64,000 nucleotides of DNA from Pseudaeromonas sharmana (GTDB taxonomy: Bacteria; Pseudomonadota; Gammaproteobacteria; Enterobacterales; Aeromonadaceae): contig NZ_JBHSAF010000007.1 in NCBI RefSeq assembly GCF_042649925.1, positions 186,001-250,000 on the forward strand, written 5' to 3'. Below are positions 41,576 to 50,702 of this stretch, in pieces (positions within the stretch are counted from its first letter, which is position 1; the number at the start of each line of letters is the position of its first letter). The position numbers and the translations under genes were made by a program. The notes beneath the pieces were generated by a model. That model did not search any database. It was not told the origin of the DNA and was given only the letters and a program-made list of their open reading frames with translations.

Positions 41576-42808
41576 TCAATCACACCAGCGGCGGAAGATC
41601 AGAGAGGTATTGATGCCGCCAAACGCAAAGTTGTTCGACATCAGGTACTCCACCGCCAACTGCCGTCCCCCGGCCTCAAGATGGTCCAGTTCGGCACAGG
41701 CGCTATCTGGCTGTTGCAGATTCAATGTCGGGGCAAACCAGCCATCACGCATCATCTCGATGCCCAGCCAAGCCTCGATGGCACCACAAGCCCCGAGGGT
41801 ATGACCAAAATAGCTCTTCAGTGACGAGATAGGTGTCCGGTTGCCAAAAATGGCATGGGTGGCGTGACTCTCGGCGATATCGCCACGATCGGTAGCGGTA
41901 CCATGGGCGCTGATATAGCCAATCTGCTGCGGTTGCAATCCGGCTTGGTCGAGCGCCATTTGCATGCAGATCTGCATCGTCTCCTTCTGGGGTTGTGTCA
42001 CATGGGCGGCATCACAGTTGCTGGCATAGCCCACCAGCTCGGCCAGAATGGTCGCCCCGCGCTGTCGGGCATGCTCCAGCTCTTCCAGCACCAGCGAGCC
42101 GGCCCCCTCACCGATCACCAGCCCATCCCGGGCCGCATCAAACGGTCGCGGTGAGGCCTGCGGCTGATCGTTCATCTGGCTGGTTGCAAACAAGGTATCG
42201 AACACTGCCGCCTCGGACGGACACAACTCTTCGGCGCCACCGGCCACCATCACCGTCTGGTAACCGTGGCGGATCGCCTCGGCCGCGTAGCCAATGGCCT
42301 GACTGCCGGAGGTACAGGCGCTGGAGGTCGGAATCACCCGGCCCTTGAGCCCGAAGAACAGGCCGGCATTGACCGCCGTGGTATGGGGCATCATTTGCAC
42401 ATAGGTGGTGGCGGTAATCTGTTCCGTGGTCTTTTCGTTGAGCATATGGCCAAACGCCGAGATCGGAGCCGTACTGCCGGTCGAAGATCCGTAGGCAATT
42501 CCGGTACGGCCATCGGTGAGCACAGCACAGCCCAGCAGACCGGATTGTTGCAACGCCAGTTCGGTCGCGACGGTCGCCATCTGCGAGACCCGGCCCATGC
42601 TGCGGGTCTGCTTGCGGCTGTAATGCCCTGGCAGCGAGAAATCCGCTATCGGCGCCGCCAGGCGGGTATTGAGGCCCTGATAAGCCGCCCACTCGGCCAT
42701 ATGGCGCACCGCATTGCGTCGCTGTTGCATCTGCTCACGGATTAGAGGCCACTGCTGGCCGAACGCTGTCACACCGGCCATACCGGTCACTACGACGCGC
42801 TTATTCAT
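41576..42808 (-). CDS. apeR: Beta-ketoacyl-ACP synthase of the aryl polyene pathway (ApeR-like)
   Basis: The 410-residue thiolase-fold enzyme has the KAS I/II active site: SSACTSGSQAIGYA with the catalytic Cys, YISAHGTATDRGD with the first His, and KSYFGHTLGACGA with the second. It ends SNNFAFGGINTSLIF. It is the last gene of the 17-gene operon. In described APE clusters the terminal synthase, named ApeR, makes the first condensation on the aryl-ACP. The letter name is given by gene order. RBS: AAAAGGAACC lies before the ATG. Confidence 0.9.
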   Translation of the reverse strand: MNKRVVVTGMAGVTAFGQQWPLIREQMQQRRNAVRHMAEWAAYQGLNTRLAAPIADFSLPGHYSRKQTRSMGRVSQMATVATELALQQSGLLGCAVLTDGRTGIAYGSSTGSTAPISAFGHMLNEKTTEQITATTYVQMMPHTTAVNAGLFFGLKGRVIPTSSACTSGSQAIGYAAEAIRHGYQTVMVAGGAEELCPSEAAVFDTLFATSQMNDQPQASPRPFDAARDGLVIGEGAGSLVLEELEHARQRGATILAELVGYASNCDAAHVTQPQKETMQICMQMALDQAGLQPQQIGYISAHGTATDRGDIAESHATHAIFGNRTPISSLKSYFGHTLGACGAIEAWLGIEMMRDGWFAPTLNLQQPDSACAELDHLEAGGRQLAVEYLMSNNFAFGGINTSLIFRRWCD

Positions 42809-42833
42809 CTGTTGGTTCCTTTTGCTCGACGAC

Positions 42834-43559
42834 TCATACCATGCCGCCGTTGATCGAAATGACTTGCCGGGTCACGTAAGCGGCAATGTCCGACATCAGG
42901 TAACTGACCAGTCCTGCGACCTCTTCGGCCTGCCCCATCCGCTGCAACGGAATCAGCTTCATCGCCTCATGCTGGATCTCTTCGGCCACCATACCGGTAT
43001 CGATCAAGCCCGGAGCCACGCAGTTGACCGTAATCTTGCGCTTGGCCAGCTCCAGCGCCAAGGCCTTGCTGGCGCCGATGATGCCGGCCTTGGCGGCGCT
43101 GTAATTCACCTGACCGCGGTTGCCCATGACCCCGGATACCGAGGAGAGCGTGACGATACGGCCACCGCGGCGTGCCGCTATCATCGGCATCACGCAAGGC
43201 TGCAGCACATTGTAGAAAGCATCGAGATTGGTATGGATGACCCCGTCCCAATCATCATCGCTCAGCGCCGGAAATGCCGCATCGCGGATGATGCCGGCAT
43301 TGCTGACCACCCCGTAGTAGGCACCATGCTGCTCGATATCTGACTCCAGTCTCTGCCGGCACTGCTCGCGGTCGGCAATGTCGAAGCAGAGCAGACGGCC
43401 ATCACGACCGCTACGCTGCACCTGCTGTAGTGTCTGCTCCGCGCCCTGCAGATCCGAATGATAATGCACCACGATGTCGAAGCCATCCGCCGCCAGACGG
43501 CAGGCAATCGCCCGACCGATACCCTTGCTGGCCCCGGTGACCAGTACTTGTCTTTGCAT
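42834..43559 (-). CDS. apeQ: 3-ketoacyl-ACP reductase of the aryl polyene pathway (ApeQ-like)
   Basis: The 241-residue short-chain dehydrogenase has VTGASKGIGRAIACRL for NADPH binding, VSNAGII, the catalytic Ser in TLSSVSGVMGN and Tyr-Lys in YSAAKAG. It matches FabG with the usual length. In each polyene cycle it reduces the 3-keto group before dehydration. The ATG at 43559 lies two bases after the apeP stop. A longer frame to 43661 overlaps apeP and is not used. Confidence 0.93.
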   Translation of the reverse strand: MQRQVLVTGASKGIGRAIACRLAADGFDIVVHYHSDLQGAEQTLQQVQRSGRDGRLLCFDIADREQCRQRLESDIEQHGAYYGVVSNAGIIRDAAFPALSDDDWDGVIHTNLDAFYNVLQPCVMPMIAARRGGRIVTLSSVSGVMGNRGQVNYSAAKAGIIGASKALALELAKRKITVNCVAPGLIDTGMVAEEIQHEAMKLIPLQRMGQAEEVAGLVSYLMSDIAAYVTRQVISINGGMV

Positions 43560-43561
43560 GA

Positions 43562-44014
43562 CTAGGCTCTTCCTAATAATTGGCTTAACGCGTCCGGTTC
43601 CGGCTGCAGCGTACTCAGCCGTGCCTCGGCAACCAACTGTTGTTCCGCAAACAGACGGCATTCAAAACTGCTCAGACCGCCATCCTGCATCAACTGCTCC
43701 ACTTCGATGCGCAGCAGGGTGCCGGCCTTCAGCAACGGCTGGTGACTGACATATTGACGGCAGCCAAGCAGCAGGCCGATTCGGGGCGGTTGTTGTTGTT
43801 GCCACCCCCGGTACCCCGCCCAGGCCGCGACGGTCTGGGCCATCAACTCGATGCCGACCCAAGCCGGCACGTCGCCATTCTCACGGCTAAACAGCGCCAG
43901 ACGCGGTCCGACCCGCACCTGACAACAGGCTCGCTCACCCTCGACCCAGAGCAACTCATCCAACAACAGCATGGGACTGGCGTGGGGCAACAGACTGGCT
44001 ACTGACGGCATCAT
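43562..44014 (-). CDS. apeP: 3-hydroxyacyl-ACP dehydratase-like protein (ApeP-like)
   Basis: The 150-residue hotdog-fold protein belongs to the family annotated as predicted 3-hydroxylacyl-ACP dehydratase, which is always found in APE clusters. Recognisable parts are LLPHASPMLLLDELLWVEGE at the start and WVGIELMAQTVAAWAGYRG in the middle. The ATG overlaps the apeO stop (ATGA). It should remove water from the 3-hydroxy intermediate, together with or alternating with the ApeI-like dehydratase. Confidence 0.88.
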   Translation of the reverse strand: MMPSVASLLPHASPMLLLDELLWVEGERACCQVRVGPRLALFSRENGDVPAWVGIELMAQTVAAWAGYRGWQQQQPPRIGLLLGCRQYVSHQPLLKAGTLLRIEVEQLMQDGGLSSFECRLFAEQQLVAEARLSTLQPEPDALSQLLGRA

Positions 44015-45192
44015 GACGCCACCCCACGGGCAAACAGCAGGCTGACGTTATTACCGCCAAAGGCAAACGAATTCGACAGCACCCAGGGCCGGGCCAGCGG
44101 CGGGGATCCACACAGCAAACCAATCGGCGCCAACTCGGGATCGACGGTGGCCGGGTGCGACCACTGCGCCGGCAGCGATGCCTGCCCGGTCAACAGCAAC
44201 CAGGCGATCGCCGCCTCGGTCGCACCGGCGGCGCCGAGTGTGTGCCCGGTCAACTGCTTGGTAGAACTGCATGGCACCTGATCGCCAAACAGACGATAGA
44301 CGGCGGCGGCTTCCATGGCGTCGTTTAACCGGGTGCCGGTACCATGCAAGTTGATATACCCCACCGACTGAGGAGCAACCCCGGCCTGCAGCAAGGCCAT
44401 CCGCATCGCAGCTTCGGCCCCAGTTCCTTCGGGGTGAGGAGCCGAAATATGATAGGCATCCGATGACTCCCCTGCACCCACCAGGGCCACCGTACCCGGC
44501 TCTCGCGTCAGCAGGCACACAGCGGCCCCTTCGCCGATATTGATGCCGTCGCGTTGTGCAGTAAACGGCGCACAGGTATCGGTCGCCAGCGACTCCAGGC
44601 TGTAAAAACCGTTCAGCGTCAACTCGCACAACGAGTCGGCCCCGCCGACGATCACCGCGTCGGCCAACCCGGACAGCAGCAGACGCTGTGCCGAAATAAA
44701 GGCGCGCGCACTGCTCGAACAGGCGGTCGAAACCGTGTAGGCCGGACCACGGCTTCCGATCAGGGCCGACACACACAGCGCCGGCGCTCCAAGCTCCTGC
44801 TGTTGATAACCATAGCCTGGCAGCGCAGCACCTGACTCGGCGGCGGCCAATGCCGCCGTGCCTTCATCAATGCCTGACGTACTGGTGCCCATCACCACGG
44901 CCACCCGTTCTGCGCCGAAGCGGGTCAGCGCGCTCGTAATCTCATTCTCTATCTGGCTTAACGCCGCCAGCAGCAAGCGGTTATTACGCGTCGCGTGCCC
45001 GGCCAGCGCAGGTGGCAACTCCGGCAAGGCCGCCGCGACGGCACCGACCCGGACCCGGCGACCATCGTGCAGCGGCGTGTGATGCCACGCCAGCGGCGAC
45101 GGTCCCTGCAAACCTGCCGCGACCTGGCTCGCCCCGACGCCCAGCGCATTGATCATACCCATGCCATGGATATAACAAGGTGCGACGCTCAT
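44011..45192 (-). CDS. apeO: Beta-ketoacyl-ACP synthase (ApeO-like), elongation partner of the chain length factor
   Basis: The 393-residue synthase has VSTACSSSARAFISA with the catalytic Cys, NLHGTGTRLND and KQLTGHTLGAAGATEA with the histidines, and SNSFAFGGNN near the end. It is a complete KAS II-type enzyme. In APE synthesis this synthase pairs with the ApeC-type chain length factor to extend the polyene. The ATG at 45192 has AGGAGG upstream and overlaps the previous stop (ATGA). A frame extended to 45417 is not real. Confidence 0.92.
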   Translation of the reverse strand: MSVAPCYIHGMGMINALGVGASQVAAGLQGPSPLAWHHTPLHDGRRVRVGAVAAALPELPPALAGHATRNNRLLLAALSQIENEITSALTRFGAERVAVVMGTSTSGIDEGTAALAAAESGAALPGYGYQQQELGAPALCVSALIGSRGPAYTVSTACSSSARAFISAQRLLLSGLADAVIVGGADSLCELTLNGFYSLESLATDTCAPFTAQRDGINIGEGAAVCLLTREPGTVALVGAGESSDAYHISAPHPEGTGAEAAMRMALLQAGVAPQSVGYINLHGTGTRLNDAMEAAAVYRLFGDQVPCSSTKQLTGHTLGAAGATEAAIAWLLLTGQASLPAQWSHPATVDPELAPIGLLCGSPPLARPWVLSNSFAFGGNNVSLLFARGVAS

Positions 45193-45794
45193 TGCGTTCC
45201 TCCTGTGGGAACCGGCTGGCTTGCCAGGGTTCGTAACGTCAATTGATAGCCAAACACATGCTGCGTCAAGCGGCACGGCTCGGCACCGCTTGGGGTCGTG
45301 CAATAGTGGATCTCGGTCACCAGCTCGCGCGCCGGATTGCGCAACAGCCGCTGACCGTTGTGCTCGACCAGGGTCCAGCCGCGGGGCAGCGTCGCTTGCC
45401 AACTGGCCAGCGGCCAATACGCCAGCATCACGTCAGCCAGCACCTGGGGGGCCGGCGGCAAACTCGAAGCCAGATTGGCCAACCCGGGCAGTTGTGCACT
45501 GTGTACACCGCTGTGGTCATAGTCAATCTGAAACAGCCGCACGCCCATCGGGGTCAGGCCAATCAGCCGCAGACCCTGCTGCTGTGCTGTCAACACCGTC
45601 ATCAGACTCTGGCCATCGTGTGTCGAACCGGGCAGCGAGACCGTGAGCAGCTGCTGACGATATTGCAGCGGTGCCGGCCAGGGAGTCGGCAACGGGGTCC
45701 AGGTCTGCCGATCCAGTGCCGCGACAGGAGGCTGTTGTGTCGAGCAGGCAACAAGTCCCGCCAGCAATAAGGCTAATACGTGTCGCAGGCTCAT
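45189..45794 (-). CDS. apeN: DUF3261 lipoprotein (ApeN-like)
   Basis: The 201-residue product has a lipoprotein signal ending in LLAGLVAC. The mature part is beta-rich with segments such as GLRLIGLTPMGVRLFQIDYD and TEIHYCTTPSG, typical of DUF3261 proteins in APE clusters. It is expected in the periplasm or at the inner leaflet of the outer membrane, and probably takes part in placing the lipid-linked pigment. The exact function is unknown. Both ends overlap neighbouring genes by four bases. Confidence 0.87.
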   Translation of the reverse strand: MSLRHVLALLLAGLVACSTQQPPVAALDRQTWTPLPTPWPAPLQYRQQLLTVSLPGSTHDGQSLMTVLTAQQQGLRLIGLTPMGVRLFQIDYDHSGVHSAQLPGLANLASSLPPAPQVLADVMLAYWPLASWQATLPRGWTLVEHNGQRLLRNPARELVTEIHYCTTPSGAEPCRLTQHVFGYQLTLRTLASQPVPTGGTQ

Positions 45795-48145
45795 CCTCGG
45801 CTTGCCTCCTCTCTCTGCGTCGCACGCGGTAACGCCAGCGGGGCCAGCAGAAACGACACCAGCACGCCGACACTGAGAACCAGGCCGAAAGAGGCAATCG
45901 CCTGGGTATGGCTGAAGGCCAGCAAGCCAAACGCCAGCTGGGTTGTCAGATTGGCCAGCAAGATCGCCAACAGGGTGGCGACCCGCCGCTCGCGCGCCGC
46001 CTCACCCTGCGGCTCGTCGGCACTACAATGCGCGAAGAAGAGACCGTAATCGACGCCGATGCCGAACACCAGGCTCAGCGCCAGCAGGCTGAACAGCGTA
46101 AACGGCATGCCGACCATGCCCAGCACGGCGGTCGCCAGCAGCAGTGCCAGCCCATTCGTCACCAGTATTCGCAACGTCGGCCGCCAGCCGAGCCGGTAGC
46201 ACATGAACAGCCCCGATAACAGAATCCCGGCGCCCAGCAACGCTGCCAGCAACATGCGGTAACGCGCAAACAGATCACTCCAGCTCTGACGTTTATCCTG
46301 CCAGTGCACATCCGTCAGGCCGGCCGTCGCCTGCTGCAGTGCCAGCGCATCCTGTACGCCCTGCACCGGGACCAGCAGCGCTACCCGCTCGCCCTGTTGC
46401 AGCCACAACAAGCGCCACCCCTGACTGACCGGACTGGCCAGCCATGCCTGCGGCGTCAACGGCTGAAACGGCGGCATGGCGGCGCTTGGCTGGTCCCCGT
46501 GCGGCAAGCCCTTCGCCACCTGGTCCGCCATCTGCGTCAAGGCCTGATAGCGAGTCTGCTGTCTGGCCTGCGACGGCAAGGCGGTCACCAGATTGCGATA
46601 GTCAGCGATGACACCCTGGCGCTTCAGCGTTGCCAGCACGCTCTCCAACTGCTCGGCGCGTTGCAGCGTCTGTTCGGCCGAAGCCGCGGAGACCAGGAAA
46701 CCGCTCAGCTCACTGCCCTGTCCGGTCAGATGGGCAATCTGCTGCTCCTGGCGCTGCAACTCGGCGGGCAACGGCTGCAGACGCCGCACATCATCATCGA
46801 CCACCAGCTGGCTGATACCATACATCGCCGGTAACAGCAGCAGCAACGGCGCGCCACGCCGTAACAGGCGACTGCGCTGCCACAGCGCCAGCCAGGCCTC
46901 CATCCAGCTGCGCGCCGGCAGCGGCCGCCGCGTCATCTGGCCCACCAGTCCCGGCATCCAGCAGAACACAGTGATGAACGAAGCAAGCAGGCCGGCCAGC
47001 GAGAATACAGCCATCTGCTGCAGTCCAGGAAACGGCGCCAGCCACAGCAACAGGTACCCCAACAACGTGGTCAGCAGCGCCATTAGCAGCGGCCGCCACA
47101 GGCGCACCGCCGTTGCCCAGGGCGCCTCATCCGGATGCAAACGACGCTCACTGAGATAATGCAGCGAATAATCATCCGAGATGCCGATCAGGCTGCTGCT
47201 GATCACCAGCGTAAACAGATGGATCTGGCCAAAACAGAGCAGCACGGCCAGCAAGCCGGCCACCAGCCCGACCCCCAGCGGCAACATGCACAACCACAAT
47301 GGGCGCAAGCCGCGAAAGGCCCACCAGATCACCAGCATGACGCCGAGCAGGGAACCAAGGCCGATGGTCGAGATATCCGCCTTGGCCAGCTCGGCGGCAT
47401 GTTCACTGTAAAACAGCGTGCCCCGTTGCAGCAGCATGGCGCCAGGGAAGCGCTGTACCAGTTGCTGCTGCAACTGATCCAGCGCCGTGACCAGCCGATG
47501 GCTGCGCGTCAAATCGAATGCAGACCCTGCCAGCTCGGTGCGCACCAGATACCAGTCACGCCCCGCCTCATCCTTGCTCACCAGCCAGCCCTGCTGCATA
47601 CGCAAGGAGCCCGACGCCTGGCCACTCACCATCTGTCGGGTCAGCAGCAAGGGATCCTGCTGCCACTCGCGGGCGGACACACCGGCAAACGGCGAGTAGA
47701 TCTGTCCCTGCACCCAGTGCAACCAGGCCGCCGCTCCCTGTTGCAGCCGCGCCTCGATGGCCGGATTAGCCAGCTGATAACGGTACTGGGCATAAAACTG
47801 CCCCCAATGTTGCGGTAACGCCGGATCGGCCCCCACCAGATGCGTCAACCCGTCCAGCTGCTGCAACTGCTGTTGCCACCAGGCCGCCGCCTCGGCGCCT
47901 GCCGGCGCATGGACCAGCCACAACAGTTGGCGGTCGATGCGTTCGGCCATCGGTGCCTGCCATGCCGCCAGGGGCGTATCGGCCTCATCGTGCGGCAACA
48001 GCGCCAGCACGCTGCTGTTCACCTGTGCGGTGGGCAGCCGCCAGGCCAGCAGTGCCATCATCAGCACCACCAGCAGCAGCCAGCCCCAGCCCAACCAACG
48101 CCAGCGCCGCTGCAAGCGATCAGTGGAACAGTTGCCGCTCAGCAT
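45791..48145 (-). CDS. apeM: MMPL/RND-family exporter (ApeM-like)
   Basis: The 784-residue membrane protein has two halves, each with a long periplasmic loop (about 45-260 and 420-625) and a bundle of helices. That gives about 12 helices in all, like MMPL lipid exporters. The conserved segments GISDDYSLHYLSERR and GIGVDYGLFFAHCSADEPQ carry the paired Asp-Tyr of the proton path. It should move the polyene lipid across the inner membrane. The ATG at 48145 has GGAG seven bases upstream and overlaps apeL by 26 bases. Confidence 0.92.
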   Translation of the reverse strand: MLSGNCSTDRLQRRWRWLGWGWLLLVVLMMALLAWRLPTAQVNSSVLALLPHDEADTPLAAWQAPMAERIDRQLLWLVHAPAGAEAAAWWQQQLQQLDGLTHLVGADPALPQHWGQFYAQYRYQLANPAIEARLQQGAAAWLHWVQGQIYSPFAGVSAREWQQDPLLLTRQMVSGQASGSLRMQQGWLVSKDEAGRDWYLVRTELAGSAFDLTRSHRLVTALDQLQQQLVQRFPGAMLLQRGTLFYSEHAAELAKADISTIGLGSLLGVMLVIWWAFRGLRPLWLCMLPLGVGLVAGLLAVLLCFGQIHLFTLVISSSLIGISDDYSLHYLSERRLHPDEAPWATAVRLWRPLLMALLTTLLGYLLLWLAPFPGLQQMAVFSLAGLLASFITVFCWMPGLVGQMTRRPLPARSWMEAWLALWQRSRLLRRGAPLLLLLPAMYGISQLVVDDDVRRLQPLPAELQRQEQQIAHLTGQGSELSGFLVSAASAEQTLQRAEQLESVLATLKRQGVIADYRNLVTALPSQARQQTRYQALTQMADQVAKGLPHGDQPSAAMPPFQPLTPQAWLASPVSQGWRLLWLQQGERVALLVPVQGVQDALALQQATAGLTDVHWQDKRQSWSDLFARYRMLLAALLGAGILLSGLFMCYRLGWRPTLRILVTNGLALLLATAVLGMVGMPFTLFSLLALSLVFGIGVDYGLFFAHCSADEPQGEAARERRVATLLAILLANLTTQLAFGLLAFSHTQAIASFGLVLSVGVLVSFLLAPLALPRATQREEASRG

Positions 48146-48722
48146 CACTCAGCTCCGTCGGTGTGGTTTGGCAGTCATGAAAACGGATGTGCGTCTCGCC
48201 CCCCTGGCGATCGACGATCAACAGCGCTTGCAGGTGCTGTTGCCCCGTCAGTACCAGCCGGCTGAATACCTGATCGAGCGGCGCTTGCCGGGGCTGTAAC
48301 TGCAACTGCCAGTCGGGTGATCCTGTGGTCAGCGTCAGCGTGAAGGCCTGCTCCAATGCCGCCCGGTCCGCGGCAAACAGACTGAGCATCAGGCGCGAGA
48401 ACTCAAACAGCTGGGGTTGTTGCTGCGGCGTCAACACTTCGGCAGCCTGCCCCTCCAGCTGTTGTTCGAAGCGCTGTTGATTCAGACGCAGCGTCATCGC
48501 AAAGGGCTGCTGCTGTTGCCACCAGAGCCCGAGTTGCCGGTCAAACAGCATGCGTCCAGATGAGCGCAACGGGACATCCAACCCGGCCAGCGCGCGGGAT
48601 TGCTCGAATTGACAGCGTTGCACCTGTGCCGCGGTCAAGCGCGCCTGCAACGCCTCCATCGTCAATGGCGAATCGGCCTGCGCGCAAACGGGCCAACAGA
48701 GCAGCCACAGCAGCCACCTCAT
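48120..48722 (-). CDS. apeL: LolA-like periplasmic lipid carrier (ApeL-like)
   Basis: The 200-residue protein has a signal peptide (MRWLLWLLCWPVCAQA) and a LolA-like body: CQFEQSRALAGLDVPLRSSG, FDRQLGLWWQQQQPF and later LQALLIVDRQGGETHIRF. LolA-fold proteins carry lipids through the periplasm. In APE clusters this one is expected to accept the pigment from the MMPL exporter encoded next to it. The start is fixed by an ATGA overlap with the thioesterase stop, and a longer frame to 48767 is not used. Confidence 0.9.
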   Translation of the reverse strand: MRWLLWLLCWPVCAQADSPLTMEALQARLTAAQVQRCQFEQSRALAGLDVPLRSSGRMLFDRQLGLWWQQQQPFAMTLRLNQQRFEQQLEGQAAEVLTPQQQPQLFEFSRLMLSLFAADRAALEQAFTLTLTTGSPDWQLQLQPRQAPLDQVFSRLVLTGQQHLQALLIVDRQGGETHIRFHDCQTTPTELSDAERQLFH

Positions 48723-49141
48723 ACGGCCACCCCCAGGTGCTGCAGCAGGATCTGTGGTGACACCCACTGCATTTCGCCGGATGGCATCGCCACCGCCACC
48801 TGAATCGTGTAGCCCTTGCTGGCCCGGACACCGCTCTCGGCATCCAGAATCTGGTAGTCGAGCCGCAGGCGGTTTTCATACTCGGTCACGCTGACACAGA
48901 CCCGAATCAGTTGATCAAAACGCAGCGGTGCGATGAATTTCAAGCGGGTATCGATCACCGGCCAGGCATAACCTGATGCCTCCATCTCGCGATAACCGTA
49001 CCCGATCTGCCGCAGCAGTTCGCAGCGCGCCTGCTCCAGGTAACGGTAATAGTTGCCATGCCAGACCACGCCCATGGCATCGACATCATGAAAGGGGACC
49101 CGCAACACCAGCTCGGCGTGTGGCAAACGGCGCTCATCCAT
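48719..49141 (-). CDS. apeK: 4HBT-family thioesterase (ApeK-like)
   Basis: The 140-residue hotdog protein has VPFHDVDAMGVVWHGNYYRY followed by LEQARCELL, the active-site pattern of 4-hydroxybenzoyl-CoA-type thioesterases with the catalytic Asp. It could release the aryl polyene or edit the carrier proteins. The ATG at 49141 has GAGG six bases upstream and overlaps the lyase gene by eight bases. The next gene overlaps its stop by four. Confidence 0.92.
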   Translation of the reverse strand: MDERRLPHAELVLRVPFHDVDAMGVVWHGNYYRYLEQARCELLRQIGYGYREMEASGYAWPVIDTRLKFIAPLRFDQLIRVCVSVTEYENRLRLDYQILDAESGVRASKGYTIQVAVAMPSGEMQWVSPQILLQHLGVAV

Positions 49142-50702
49142 GACCCACCTCCGCATACAGAGGCCACGCCTGCTGCTGGATCGCCGCCACCAGCTGCCGC
49201 AGTTCGGCCTCCAGCGGCCGATCCTCCACCAGAGGCGGGCTCACGCCGCGAACGGCATCACAGGTTGCCTGCAGGGCTGCGGGCAACGGTGCGGCATCGG
49301 CTTGTAACGCCCGCCGCAACTCCACCCCCTGGACTCCAGCCAGCAGACAGGCGGCGGCAACTTGTTCGCTCAGCTGCAGTACCCGCAGGCAATCACGGGC
49401 AGCAATGGTGCCCATGCTGACCTTGTCCTGGTTATGGCATTCCGTCGAACGCGAAAAGATGCTGGCCGGCAGCGTCTGCTTCAAGGCCTCAGCCGTCCAG
49501 GCTGAAACGCCGATCTGCACCGCCTTGAAACCATGATTGATCGCACGCCGCTCACCGTGCGCACCACTGAGGTTGCCCGGCAACCCCTTGTTGAATTTGC
49601 TGTCGACCAGTTGCGCCAGCTGGCGATCCAGCAGATCGGCGAGGTTGGCAATGGCCGTCTTCATGCTGTCCATCGCCATGGCAATGTGACCGCCGTAGAA
49701 GTGACCACCATGCATCACATGTTCTTCATCACCATCGATCAGTGGATTATCGTTGGCGCTATTGAGCTCGTTCTCGATCAGTTGTCGCCACCACGGCAGG
49801 CTGTCAGCCACCACGGCGATGACATGGGGTGCGCAACGCAGCGAATAGCGGTCCTGCAACCGATCACTGTGTCGTGGCAACGTCCCCGCCGCCAGGTCAT
49901 CGCGCAACCAGGCGGCAATCTGCTGCAGGCCGGGATGCGGTTTGGCCGCAAACAGCCGGGCATCGAAGTGGAACGCGTTGCCCGCCAGCGCCTCACACAT
50001 CAGGGCCGTAATGCGCGTCGTCAGTTGCATCAGGTACTCGCACCGCTGGAAAGCCAGGCAGGCCAGCGCCGTCATGACCGAGGTACCGTTCATCAGCGCC
50101 AGTCCCTCCTTGGGGCGCAGCACCAGAGGAGCGATGCCCAGCTCGCGATAGACGTGTGCCGTCGGTTGCAACTGCCCGGCGCGATATAGCTCCCGCTCGC
50201 CGACCAGCACCGCCGCCACATACGAGAGCGGCGTCAGGTCGCCACTGGCCCCCACCGACCCCTCCTCCGGGATCCGCGGGATCAGGTCTTGCTGCAACAA
50301 CCAGCACAGCCGCTGCAACAACTCGGGGCTGACACCGGAGACCCCTTGGGCCAGTGAACAGAGTCGGGTCGCCAGCACGGCTCGCCCGGCCTCAAGCCCG
50401 AGATCGGCCCCCAATCCGCAACCATGAAACCGGGTCAGGTGCAGCGGTAACTCCGGCACCAGATGCGCAGGCACAGGCCGTGTCACCGAATCACCGTATC
50501 CGGTCGTGACACCATAGATATGCCCTTCCTCGGCCAACAGGCGATCGAGGAATGCCGCCCCGCGCGCGATACGGGCCATAAAACCGGCGTCGTCAGAGAG
50601 CCGGGCCTTGGCACGCCCCTGGGCCAGGGCACATACCGCTTCAATTGTCAGGCGGCCATCACCAAAGGTGACCGTCATCGAGGAGTCATGCTGAGTCGTC
50701 AT
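49134..50702 (-). CDS. Aromatic amino acid ammonia-lyase-like enzyme (HAL/PAL/TAL family)
   Basis: The 522-residue protein has the MIO prosthetic group triad Ala152-Ser153-Gly154 in GSVGASGDLTPLSY, the catalytic Tyr loop YGVTTGYGDS and later NDNPLI and QDRYSLRCAPH. The specificity pair near residue 92 is Phe-His (LTRFHGCGLG). Histidine lyases usually have Ser-His there and tyrosine lyases His-Leu. In APE clusters this lyase is proposed to make the aryl starter acid from tyrosine or a related amino acid. The start is uncertain: 50702 and 50678 both lack a good ribosome-binding site. Confidence 0.9.
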   Translation of the reverse strand: MTTQHDSSMTVTFGDGRLTIEAVCALAQGRAKARLSDDAGFMARIARGAAFLDRLLAEEGHIYGVTTGYGDSVTRPVPAHLVPELPLHLTRFHGCGLGADLGLEAGRAVLATRLCSLAQGVSGVSPELLQRLCWLLQQDLIPRIPEEGSVGASGDLTPLSYVAAVLVGERELYRAGQLQPTAHVYRELGIAPLVLRPKEGLALMNGTSVMTALACLAFQRCEYLMQLTTRITALMCEALAGNAFHFDARLFAAKPHPGLQQIAAWLRDDLAAGTLPRHSDRLQDRYSLRCAPHVIAVVADSLPWWRQLIENELNSANDNPLIDGDEEHVMHGGHFYGGHIAMAMDSMKTAIANLADLLDRQLAQLVDSKFNKGLPGNLSGAHGERRAINHGFKAVQIGVSAWTAEALKQTLPASIFSRSTECHNQDKVSMGTIAARDCLRVLQLSEQVAAACLLAGVQGVELRRALQADAAPLPAALQATCDAVRGVSPPLVEDRPLEAELRQLVAAIQQQAWPLYAEVGHG

